A DNA stretch of 9,045 bases from Archaeoglobales archaeon (GTDB taxonomy: Archaea; Halobacteriota; Archaeoglobi; Archaeoglobales; Archaeoglobaceae), in contig QMZD01000050.1 in NCBI GenBank assembly GCA_003662985.1, positions 1 through 9,045 of the forward strand, in the 5' to 3' direction. Under the pieces are notes generated by a model. That model searched no databases and was not told where the DNA came from. It saw nothing but the letters and a program-made list of their open reading frames with translations. Below, piece after piece: positions 1-5,602 of the stretch. Position 1 is the first letter of the stretch. Each line of letters starts with the position of its first letter. The position numbers and the translations under genes were made by a program.

Positions 1-58
1 AGATGCTCCAGAATTCATCCCCCACCACATGAGAGAATTCTTAAACTTTGCAGACTGA
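1..58 (+). CDS. C-terminal fragment of an unidentified protein (5' part outside window)
   Basis: Reading from position 2, eighteen sense codons are open from the window edge and end at TGA 56-58. The peptide is DAPEFIPHHMREFLNFAD, a composition typical of a real protein C-terminus. The competing frame from position 1 stays open longer but reads as an arginine- and cysteine-rich string that looks less protein-like, and the minus strand is broken by stops. The non-coding, repeat-bearing DNA that follows fits the end of a gene. The fragment is too short to assign a family, so no function is proposed. It is seen only as a tail; whether it is translated is an inference. Confidence 0.4.
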   Translation, partial: DAPEFIPHHMREFLNFAD

Positions 59-74
59 CGATAGCGGGTTATGG

Positions 75-96
75 GGATGGAGTATGGATGGAGTAT
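75..96. repeat. Perfect tandem duplication of an 11-bp unit
   Basis: GGATGGAGTAT occurs twice head to tail (75-85 and 86-96) and continues for two more bases. It lies just downstream of the first gene fragment in DNA with no credible ORF. It is one of four short-period repeat clusters in the first 730 bases. Confidence 0.75.
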
Positions 97-106
97 GGTG
101 TTAGAT

Positions 107-156
107 TTTCGTTAAGGAACTTTCGTTAGGAGCTTCATTAGGAGTTCAGTAGGGGC
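107..156. repeat. Degenerate 11-14 bp repeats with a TTAGGAG core, four units
   Basis: The units are TTTCGTTAAGGAAC (107-120), TTTCGTTAGGAGC (121-133), TTCATTAGGAG (134-144) and TTCAGTAGGGGC (145-156). They differ by substitutions and small indels around a TTAGGAG core. The stretch is non-coding and lies between the first gene fragment and the small minus-strand ORF. From 157 to 242 nothing recognisable was seen. Confidence 0.55.
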
Positions 157-242
157 AGTTTAACGCAAAAAGATAAGCTGTGAGAAACTGAAGAGGCATT
201 CTAAAACTGGCAAGAAGAGCCCACGAAATAACCAGGGAAAAC

Positions 243-268
243 CAAAAAATCAAAAATGTAATAAAAAA
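243..268 (-). terminator. T-run transcription terminator after the 56-aa ORF
   Basis: Read on the minus strand, three runs of five or six T (plus-strand A runs at 245-249, 252-256 and 263-268) follow directly after the stop codon of the small ORF. Archaeal RNA polymerase terminates at oligo-T tracts without needing a strong hairpin. The position supports the small ORF as a discrete transcription unit. Confidence 0.55.
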
Positions 269-439
269 TTAGAAGTAGTCTCTCTGGAACTCCATTTTCT
301 TTATCTTCTTTAGTTTTCTCTTTCTGTTCCCTCTAATTTCCTGACGGGGGGGTTCGTTCAGAAGCTCTTCAAACTCCTCATCTGTTACGGGCTTAAGATC
401 CAACCATTCTTCGTATTTTTTAGCCCTCCTCAAAGCCAT
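269..439 (-). CDS. Small unrecognised 56-aa charged protein
   Basis: An ATG at 439 opens 56 codons ending in TAA at 269-271. The protein begins MALRRAKKYEEWLDLKP, has an acidic middle (roughly residues 20-29, rich in Glu and Asp), then a strongly basic tail (residues 36-48) with many Lys and Arg, and ends in RDYF. No Cys, membrane segment or signal peptide is present. An in-frame TAG lies immediately before the ATG, so the start cannot move upstream. A TATA-like box lies about 43 bp upstream and T-runs follow the stop. Codons for NEPPR contain a run of seven C (plus-strand G 346-352); losing or gaining one base there would truncate the protein after about 44 or 35 residues. I do not recognise the family. 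The charge pattern would suit a nucleic-acid-binding or regulatory protein, but that is a guess. Confidence 0.55.
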   Translation of the reverse strand: MALRRAKKYEEWLDLKPVTDEEFEELLNEPPRQEIRGNRKRKLKKIKKMEFQRDYF

Positions 440-478
440 CTACCCTTTTGGATTTTTTCAATTAATTCTCTCAGAGAA

Positions 479-486
479 TATATAAC
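479..486 (-). promoter_or_regulatory. Putative TATA box for the 56-aa ORF
   Basis: On the minus strand the sequence reads CGAAAAATGTTATATATTC: an A-rich BRE-like element followed by a TATA box. Its centre is about 43 bp upstream of the ATG at 439, so a start site about 25 bp downstream would leave a leader of roughly 15-18 nt. Confidence 0.5.
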
Positions 487-520
487 ATTTTTCGTGATGA
501 GAAATAGAACGAAAAGACGG

Positions 521-582
521 GGCTGAGGCTAAGGGTTGGGCTAAGGGTTGGGCTAATGGTTAGGCAATGTTAGGCTAAATTG
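521..582. repeat. 12-bp tandem repeat GGCTAAGGGTTG, degenerating downstream
   Basis: Two perfect units (527-538 and 539-550) are followed by GGCTAATGGTTA (551-562), then two decayed 10-base units (563-572 and 573-582). A partial GGCTGA copy precedes them. The array sits between the divergent promoters of the 56-aa ORF and ileS. It contains no open frame of note. Confidence 0.7.
533..552 (+). other. Predicted G-quadruplex motif
   Basis: Four GGG tracts (533-535, 538-540, 545-547, 550-552) are separated by loops of 2, 4 and 2 bases (TT, CTAA, TT), which satisfies the usual G3N1-7 rule for an intramolecular quadruplex on the plus strand. The motif arises from the 12-bp tandem repeat. It lies about 180 bp upstream of ileS and about 47 bp upstream of the small ORF's TATA box. 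Confidence 0.55.
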
Positions 583-631
583 TTGATTAGTTCCAGGATG
601 TAAAGACCAAGATTGTGCGACAATAGAGTAT

Positions 632-666
632 AGAGTTAGTAAAAGAGTTAGCAAAAAGTTAGCAAA
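632..666. repeat. Three 11-12 bp repeats AGAGTTAGCAAA touching the ileS TATA box
   Basis: The units are AGAGTTAGTAAA (632-643), AGAGTTAGCAAA (644-655) and AAGTTAGCAAA (656-666). The last one runs into the A/T-rich promoter element of ileS. Their regular spacing and place directly upstream of a TATA box suit protein-binding sites, but replication slippage could also have produced them. Confidence 0.6.
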
Positions 667-674
667 ATATTTTA
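664..674 (+). promoter_or_regulatory. ileS: Putative TATA box for ileS
   Basis: An A/T-only block (AAAATATTTTA) is the best TATA candidate upstream of ileS. A start site about 25 bp downstream would fall near 695, leaving a leader of about 35 nt that carries the ribosome binding site. No T-box or other riboswitch-like structure is apparent in such a short leader. Confidence 0.45.
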
Positions 675-724
675 ATCTCACGAATTGAAAGATTCCCATC
701 CCGATTATTTCAGCAGAGAAATGT

Positions 725-730
725 GGTGAT
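725..730 (+). promoter_or_regulatory. ileS: Ribosome binding site of ileS
   Basis: GGTGAT matches the archaeal anti-Shine-Dalgarno 3' end of 16S rRNA (AUCACC). It directly abuts ATG 731 and is 3 nt from the second ATG at 734. Either Met could initiate; the product differs by one residue. Confidence 0.65.
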
Positions 731-3700
731 ATGATGAGTTCAGCCGAGAATTCAGCAAAGGTGTTCCCAAAGAACTATAAGCCACATGAGGTGGCAGAAG
801 AGATAGAGAAGTACTGGAGTGACAAGAAGATCTATGAAATGGTAAGAAACAGAGGAAAGGAGAAATTCTTTTTTGTTGATGGTCCTCCCTATACAACAGG
901 AAGAATACACCTCGGTACCGCCTGGAATAAGGTTTTAAAGGACACAATTCTGAGATACAGAAGAATGAAGGGTTACAAAGTCACCGACACCCCCGGCTGG
1001 GATATGCACGGCTTACCTATCGAAGTTAAAGTTGAACAGGAGCTCGGAATCAAAAGCAAGAAGGAGATTGAAGAGTATGGGATCGACCTTTTTGTAGATA
1101 AATGCCTGAGGTATGCATTAGAAAATAAAAAGGCGATGGAAGATCAATTTAAGATGCTCGGCGTTTGGATGGATTGGGAAAATCCATACATGACGATAAA
1201 GGCAGACTACATCAACGCTGCGTGGTGGACGATAAAGAAGGGCTACGAAAAAAATCTCCTTGAAAAGCAGCTCATGGTTGTGAACTGGTGCCCCAGATGC
1301 GAAACGGCTCTGGCAGATGCCGAGGTCGAATACTGGGATGAAAAAGATCCGTCTATTTACGTTAAATTCCCCATAAAGAGGAAAGATAATCATTTTATCG
1401 TAATCTGGACAACCACACCCTGGACACTTCCAGCCAATATGGCCGTAGCAGTCCATCCGGCTTTGGAGTATGCAGTTCTGAAGGCAAGAAAGGATGGAAC
1501 GGAGGAGATTTTGATTATCGCGAGGGAGCTAGCTGAGAACGTTCTGAAACAGGGAGGATATGATAGCTGGGAGATTTTAGAGACCCATCTCGGCGAGGAT
1601 TTAGTCGGAATCGAATACGAACACCCCCTTGTAGAGTTTATCCCCGAACAATCAAAATTCAGCCATTCTGTGTATATGGCAGAGTTCGTCACGGCTGAAA
1701 ATACGGGTTGCGTTCATATAGCCCCGGGACATGGTTTGGAGGACTTTGAACTTGGCACACAGGTAGGAATAGAAATTTTCAATCCCGTTGACGAGAGGGG
1801 AGTTTTCACGGAGAAAGCAGGAAAGTATTCCGGTCTTCATGTAAAAGAGGCGAATAAGGTTATAATCGAAGATCTGAGAAGCAACGGATTGCTCCTTGCA
1901 GAGTCATACATAGTTCATCGCTATGGTCATTGCTGGAGGTGCAAGAATCCAATAATCTATCGCTCTACCGAGCAGTGGTTCTTGAAGGTTTCAGAGGTTA
2001 AAAATAAGATGATAGAAGAGGTAGACAGGGTGAGATGGGTGCCCCAGTGGGCAGGGGAGTCACGCTTTAAGGACTGGGTAAGCAACGCAAAAGATTGGTG
2101 CATCAGCAGGCAGAGATACTGGGGAATCCCGATTCCCGTATGGGTCTGTAAGGAATGCGGGAAGCTCAAGGTGGTTGGAAGCATAGATGAAGTTCCCTGG
2201 CAGAATGATCTCGATCTGCATAGACCAAAGATAGACGAGGTAACCTTTGAGTGCGAGTGCGGTGGAGAGATGAGGCGCGTTCCAGATGTTTTCGATGTCT
2301 GGTTCGATAGCGGTGTTGCTTCGTGGGGAACGCTGAAATATCCACGATTTAAGGATGAGTTTGAAAAGCTCTGGCCGGCCGATTTCATAACGGAAGGTCA
2401 TGATCAGACGAGAGGCTGGTTCTACTCCCAGCTCGGAGCGAGCGTCATTGGTTTTGGAAAGGCTCCTTACAAAACAGTCCTGATGCACGGCTTTACGCTA
2501 GATGAACAGGGAAGGAAGATGAGCAAAAGCCTTGGAAACGTTGTTGAGCCTGAAGATGTTGTAAAAGAGGTTGGAGTTGACTCCTTCCGACTTTACGTAC
2601 TTTCCTCAGCGGTTTGGGAGGATCTCAGGTTCAGTTGGGATGAGGTCAGAAACGTTAACCGAGTGTTGAACATCTTCTGGAATGCTGTAAGATTTGCCCA
2701 CACCTATATGAGGCTCGATAAGTTCTTTGAAGGGGAAGAAGGGAGTCTAAGGGAGGAGGACAGATGGATTCTCTCAAGGCTCGAGAATTTCAACAAAGCC
2801 GCTTTAGAAGGTTACGAGAACTACAGCATCCACAGAGTTGTCAGAGCTTTCATGAACTTCGTGGTTGAGGATTTCAGCCGGTGGTACATCCAGCTTGTAA
2901 GGCCGGTTGTATGGGAGGAAAGGACTTCACCAACAAAGCTCGCCGTCTATTCAACCATTTTGAGGGTTGTTGACAAGACATGCAGGATAATAGCTCCCGT
3001 AGCACCTTACCTTGCGGAATGGATCTACAAGAACTTCATTACAGAGTTTAAGAAAGCGGAAGATTCAATCTTCCTTGAGAGTTTCCCAGAAGTGGATGAG
3101 GAGATGATCGATGAAAAGTTAGAGAGATCCATGACCCATGCAAGGAACATAGTTGAGGCAGCGAGTAATGCAAGACAGAAGGCTGGAATAAAGCTGAGAT
3201 GGCCTCTGAGGAAGCTCATCGTGGAGACTGATGACGAAAACGTGAGGTATGCGGTAGAAAATCTTGAAAGGGTAATCAAGGCTCAGTGTAATGTCAAGGA
3301 GGTCGAGGTAATTTCTGACTTCAAGAAAGAGATCAAAGCAAAACCGAATTTCAAGAAAATTGGGCCTCTTTTCAAGGAAAAGGCAAAGGAGGTTGCTGAA
3401 ATAATCAGTAAACTAACCAAAGAAGAACTGGAGAAGGCTGTCGAAGAAGGATCCATAGAAATCCTCGGACAGAAGGTGGGAGTGGGGGATGTACTTCTGA
3501 TAGAGGAGGAGATTCCCACAGGATACGAAATGGCCGAGTTCAGCGGAGGAAACGTTTACATAACTACTGAGATGGATGAAGAGATCTTGAGAGAGGCATA
3601 CGCAAGAGAGCTCGTTAGAAGGATCCAGGAGATGAGGAAAGAGATGGACCTGGATGTCGAAGAGTTCGTTGAGGTTGGAGTGAGCGTTCAGAGGAGCCTC

Positions 3701-3841
3701 GTTGAGGGATTCGAAGAGTACATTAAGACGGAAACCAGGGCTAAGAGAATCGAGTTTGGGAATGTTGACGAAGATGCCTATGTCAAGGATTGGAAAATAG
3801 AAGATAAAGATGTGAGGATTTCTGTAAGAAGAACTGGATAA
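731..3841 (+). CDS. ileS: Isoleucyl-tRNA synthetase (IleRS), archaeal type
   Basis: Class Ia synthetase that activates isoleucine with ATP and charges tRNA-Ile in the cytoplasm; EC 6.1.1.5. The 1036 residues are full length for the archaeal/eukaryal type. The HIGH-box equivalent is IHLGT at 59-63 within GPPYTTGRIHLGTAWNK, and the KMSKS loop is at 596-600. The inserted CP1 editing domain, which hydrolyses Val-tRNA-Ile, shows the Thr-rich TTTPWTLPAN motif at 227-236 and HIAPGHGLED around 329-338. Cysteine pairs at 187/190, 401/404, 473/476 and 508/510 are likely zinc ligands. The tRNA-binding helical domain follows KMSKS, and the C-terminal extension is highly charged. The start is the first of two adjacent ATGs after a GGTGAT site. 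It heads a tight plus-strand gene train: the next gene begins 42 nt after the stop. Identity is very secure; ValRS and LeuRS differ in their signature motifs and zinc pattern. Confidence 0.97.
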   Translation: MMSSAENSAKVFPKNYKPHEVAEEIEKYWSDKKIYEMVRNRGKEKFFFVDGPPYTTGRIHLGTAWNKVLKDTILRYRRMKGYKVTDTPGWDMHGLPIEVKVEQELGIKSKKEIEEYGIDLFVDKCLRYALENKKAMEDQFKMLGVWMDWENPYMTIKADYINAAWWTIKKGYEKNLLEKQLMVVNWCPRCETALADAEVEYWDEKDPSIYVKFPIKRKDNHFIVIWTTTPWTLPANMAVAVHPALEYAVLKARKDGTEEILIIARELAENVLKQGGYDSWEILETHLGEDLVGIEYEHPLVEFIPEQSKFSHSVYMAEFVTAENTGCVHIAPGHGLEDFELGTQVGIEIFNPVDERGVFTEKAGKYSGLHVKEANKVIIEDLRSNGLLLAESYIVHRYGHCWRCKNPIIYRSTEQWFLKVSEVKNKMIEEVDRVRWVPQWAGESRFKDWVSNAKDWCISRQRYWGIPIPVWVCKECGKLKVVGSIDEVPWQNDLDLHRPKIDEVTFECECGGEMRRVPDVFDVWFDSGVASWGTLKYPRFKDEFEKLWPADFITEGHDQTRGWFYSQLGASVIGFGKAPYKTVLMHGFTLDEQGRKMSKSLGNVVEPEDVVKEVGVDSFRLYVLSSAVWEDLRFSWDEVRNVNRVLNIFWNAVRFAHTYMRLDKFFEGEEGSLREEDRWILSRLENFNKAALEGYENYSIHRVVRAFMNFVVEDFSRWYIQLVRPVVWEERTSPTKLAVYSTILRVVDKTCRIIAPVAPYLAEWIYKNFITEFKKAEDSIFLESFPEVDEEMIDEKLERSMTHARNIVEAASNARQKAGIKLRWPLRKLIVETDDENVRYAVENLERVIKAQCNVKEVEVISDFKKEIKAKPNFKKIGPLFKEKAKEVAEIISKLTKEELEKAVEEGSIEILGQKVGVGDVLLIEEEIPTGYEMAEFSGGNVYITTEMDEEILREAYARELVRRIQEMRKEMDLDVEEFVEVGVSVQRSLVEGFEEYIKTETRAKRIEFGNVDEDAYVKDWKIEDKDVRISVRRTG

Positions 3842-3883
3842 AAAAGATAAAAAGATAAAATAAAATTTAAATAAAAGGATAAA

Positions 3884-4510
3884 ATGAATCTTGAGAAATG
3901 GCTGGAGTTCTACACCCAGATTCTGAAGGATTTCAATTTTTCAAAAGACGAGGACGAACTTGCAGCCGTGCTGATGTATAAACTCGGCAAGGAAAAGCTT
4001 TTGGACTCATCCATTCTCCTTGAGAAAATCAAAGGAGAGGATGTGATGGTTATCGGGCCCATTCTCACAGAAGGAGATTTTGAGAAAATAAAGAAATTCC
4101 AGGGAGTCAGAATTACCGCTGGAAAGGCTTTGATTGAGGTTGCAAACCACATAACTCCGGAAATCCATGTAACCGACATGGAAGAGGATGTTGAGACTCT
4201 CCTTAAGGTTCAAAAGAGGGGTTGTACTCTGGTGCTCCACGCTCATGGGGATAACATCGACAGAATAAAATCGATTGTCCCAAAGATTGAAAATTTCATT
4301 GGAACGACTCAAAGTATCCCATTCGACAGAATCCACAATTTTGGAGGTTTTACAGACGGAGACAGGGCAGTATGCATGGCAAAGGAGATGGGAGCAAAAA
4401 GCATAAAATTGATTGGCTTTGATTTTGAGAGGGCTCACGGTATTAAAAAAAGGAAGCTCGAGTGGGCAAAAAAAATCCTAACCCACGAAGGTATAATCCA
4501 CGATGGGTGA
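3884..4510 (+). CDS. mptE: MptE-like 6-hydroxymethyl-7,8-dihydropterin pyrophosphokinase (DUF115)
   Basis: This 208-residue protein resembles the archaeal MptE family, in which the Methanocaldococcus member transfers pyrophosphate from ATP to 6-hydroxymethyl-7,8-dihydropterin, a step in tetrahydromethanopterin (H4MPT) synthesis. Family-like motifs are VIGP near 56-59, an acidic VTDMEED at 96-102, LHAHGDN at 118-124, GTTQ at 140-143 and NFGGFTDGDRA at 152-162. The Asp and His residues in these blocks are the expected metal/ATP ligands. There is no signal peptide or membrane segment, so it should be cytosolic. It lies 42 nt after ileS, with no convincing terminator or promoter between them, and overlaps or abuts the next gene. 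The upstream AAGGATAAA is only a weak ribosome binding site. The presence of mch, an H4MPT enzyme, at the other end of the window fits. The function rests on motif recognition from memory; the residual doubt is the exact substrate, since DUF115 also includes less specific relatives. Confidence 0.85.
   Translation: MNLEKWLEFYTQILKDFNFSKDEDELAAVLMYKLGKEKLLDSSILLEKIKGEDVMVIGPILTEGDFEKIKKFQGVRITAGKALIEVANHITPEIHVTDMEEDVETLLKVQKRGCTLVLHAHGDNIDRIKSIVPKIENFIGTTQSIPFDRIHNFGGFTDGDRAVCMAKEMGAKSIKLIGFDFERAHGIKKRKLEWAKKILTHEGIIHDG
4506..4510 (+). promoter_or_regulatory. Ribosome binding site inside the mptE stop region
   Basis: GGTGA at 4506-4510 contains the mptE stop codon TGA (4508-4510) and sits 7 nt before GTG 4518. 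This is a better arrangement than that for ATG 4503, which has only AAGGT more than 10 nt upstream. It decides the start of the following glycosyltransferase and suggests translational coupling to mptE. Confidence 0.55.
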
Positions 4511-4517
4511 GAATACG

Positions 4518-5585
4518 GTGAGAATCGTTTTTACAACTCCTTACTACCCACCGCATATCGGAGGGATTGAGATCCATGTTAAACATCTTGCTTCTTTCCT
4601 ATCAAAAAAGCATGAGGTAAAGGTTATTTCTTCAACTGGAAGTTCCTCGAGGGATGTAGAGGTTTTAAAGTTGAGATGTTTAAATTTGCCCTATTCTCCA
4701 ATTCCCCTCTCTTTTCCAAAGTTAGAGGCTGATGTATATCACTCCCACATACCCTCCCCATTCTTTGCAAGAATGATAAGTAAAGAGAAGCTTTCACCCC
4801 ACATAATAACCTACCATAACGATGTTCTTGTCCCGGAGGTTGTGGATGGCTACGAAATACCATATCTTGGAAGAGAATTCATCGAGAGGTTTAACGAAAG
4901 GATATCCATTCCTCTGCTCGATTCATGCGATACGATAATAGCCACAACTTCAAGCTACGCGTTAACATCGCCGATACTATCCCGATTCATGGAGAAGATC
5001 GAAGTTATTCCAAATGGTGTGGATACCAAAAGATTTAGACCTGGGGAAACCGAGAGAGAAACGATCGTGCTTTACGTTGGAAGGTTAGTTGAGTACAAAG
5101 GTGTGGATGTTCTGTTAAGAGCCATGAAGATTGTACAAGAAGATCTAAGAGAAGCAAGGCTCGTGATAATCGGAGACGGAGAGGACAGAGAGAGGCTTGA
5201 AGAGCTATCAAAAAAACTTGGGGTCGAAGCTGAATTCAAGGGAAAACTTCCCGATGAAAGTGTTTCTACATGGATGAAAAAAGCAAGAGTCCTTGTTTTA
5301 CCCTCCTTCTCAAGACTTGAAGCGTTTGGGATCGTTCTTTTAGAAGCTATGGCTTCAGCAACCCCAGTAATAGGTTCAAACATTCCAGGAGTTAGAGACG
5401 TTGCAATTGAGGGTGGATTGACTTTCTCTGATACTGATGATTTGGCAAAGAAGATCATGGAAGTGCTCTCAAATGATAGACTGGCAGAGAAATTATCCAG
5501 AAAAGGTTTAAAAGCTGTGAAAGAAAAGTACAGCTGGGAAATCATTTCACGAAAGATTGAGAAACTTTATCTCAGTTTGATTTAA
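4518..5585 (+). CDS. GT4-family (GT-B fold) glycosyltransferase
   Basis: Likely retaining glycosyltransferase that moves a sugar from a nucleotide-activated donor to a lipid- or glycan-linked acceptor at the cytoplasmic face of the membrane. Numbering from ATG 4503, the N-terminal acceptor domain starts VRIVFTTPYYPPHIGGIE, with the glycine-rich loop typical of GT4. The inter-domain motif IPNGVDTKRFRP is at 169-180, donor-binding GRLVEYKGVDVLL at 193-205, GDGED at 224-228, and the EX7E signature is Glu273...Glu281 in EAFGIVLLE. No membrane helix is seen. I prefer GTG 4518 (355 aa), because it has a GGTGA site 7 nt upstream and the protein then begins directly at the first beta strand; the alternative ATG 4503 (360 aa) overlaps mptE by 8 nt. 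GT2 follows after 17 nt. The sugar and acceptor cannot be read from sequence; close relatives act in surface polysaccharide, N-glycan or glycolipid synthesis. Confidence 0.9.
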   Translation: MRIVFTTPYYPPHIGGIEIHVKHLASFLSKKHEVKVISSTGSSSRDVEVLKLRCLNLPYSPIPLSFPKLEADVYHSHIPSPFFARMISKEKLSPHIITYHNDVLVPEVVDGYEIPYLGREFIERFNERISIPLLDSCDTIIATTSSYALTSPILSRFMEKIEVIPNGVDTKRFRPGETERETIVLYVGRLVEYKGVDVLLRAMKIVQEDLREARLVIIGDGEDRERLEELSKKLGVEAEFKGKLPDESVSTWMKKARVLVLPSFSRLEAFGIVLLEAMASATPVIGSNIPGVRDVAIEGGLTFSDTDDLAKKIMEVLSNDRLAEKLSRKGLKAVKEKYSWEIISRKIEKLYLSLI

Positions 5586-5592
5586 GCTATCT

Positions 5593-5597
5593 GGGTG
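5593..5597 (+). promoter_or_regulatory. Ribosome binding site of the GT2 gene
   Basis: GGGTG lies 5 nt before ATG 5603 in the 17-nt gap after the GT4 stop. No TATA-like element fits in this gap, so GT2 is expected to be on the same mRNA as GT4. Confidence 0.5.
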
Positions 5598-5602
5598 TTC
5601 AA

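Noticed and set aside
1..126. Plus-strand open frame from position 1 to the TAG near 126
   Set aside because: Its translation is an atypical string rich in Arg and Cys that runs through the 11-bp tandem repeat. The frame from position 2 gives a more protein-like tail and ends before the repeats.
494..526. Possible C/D box sRNA (GTGATGA at 494-500 and CTGA at 523-526)
   Set aside because: The interval between the boxes is 22 nt, longer than the usual 12 nt or so of archaeal C/D guides. No C' or D' box pair follows, and the region is better explained by tandem repeats.
75..666. CRISPR-like array
   Set aside because: The repeats are only 11-14 bp, mostly without spacers, degenerate and of several types. 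There are no repeats of 24-37 bp with unique spacers and no cas genes.
695..730. T-box or other riboswitch controlling ileS
   Set aside because: The predicted leader is only about 35 nt, with no stem-loop or T-box sequence, and T-boxes are bacterial.
705..947. Minus-strand open frame overlapping the start of ileS
   Set aside because: It is a shadow of the ileS coding frame with a low-complexity Ser/Leu/Pro composition and no promoter or ribosome binding site.
3866..3873. TTTAAATA as a promoter for mptE
   Set aside because: It is only about 11 bp before the mptE ATG, so a start site 25 bp downstream would fall inside the gene. The whole 42-nt gap is A-rich, which makes a chance match likely.
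3842..3883. A-rich repeats (AAAAGAT, AAAGGAT) after ileS as a terminator or regulatory array
   Set aside because: Termination on the plus strand would need T runs, and these are A runs. The short simple repeats fit an ordinary A-rich spacer before mptE.
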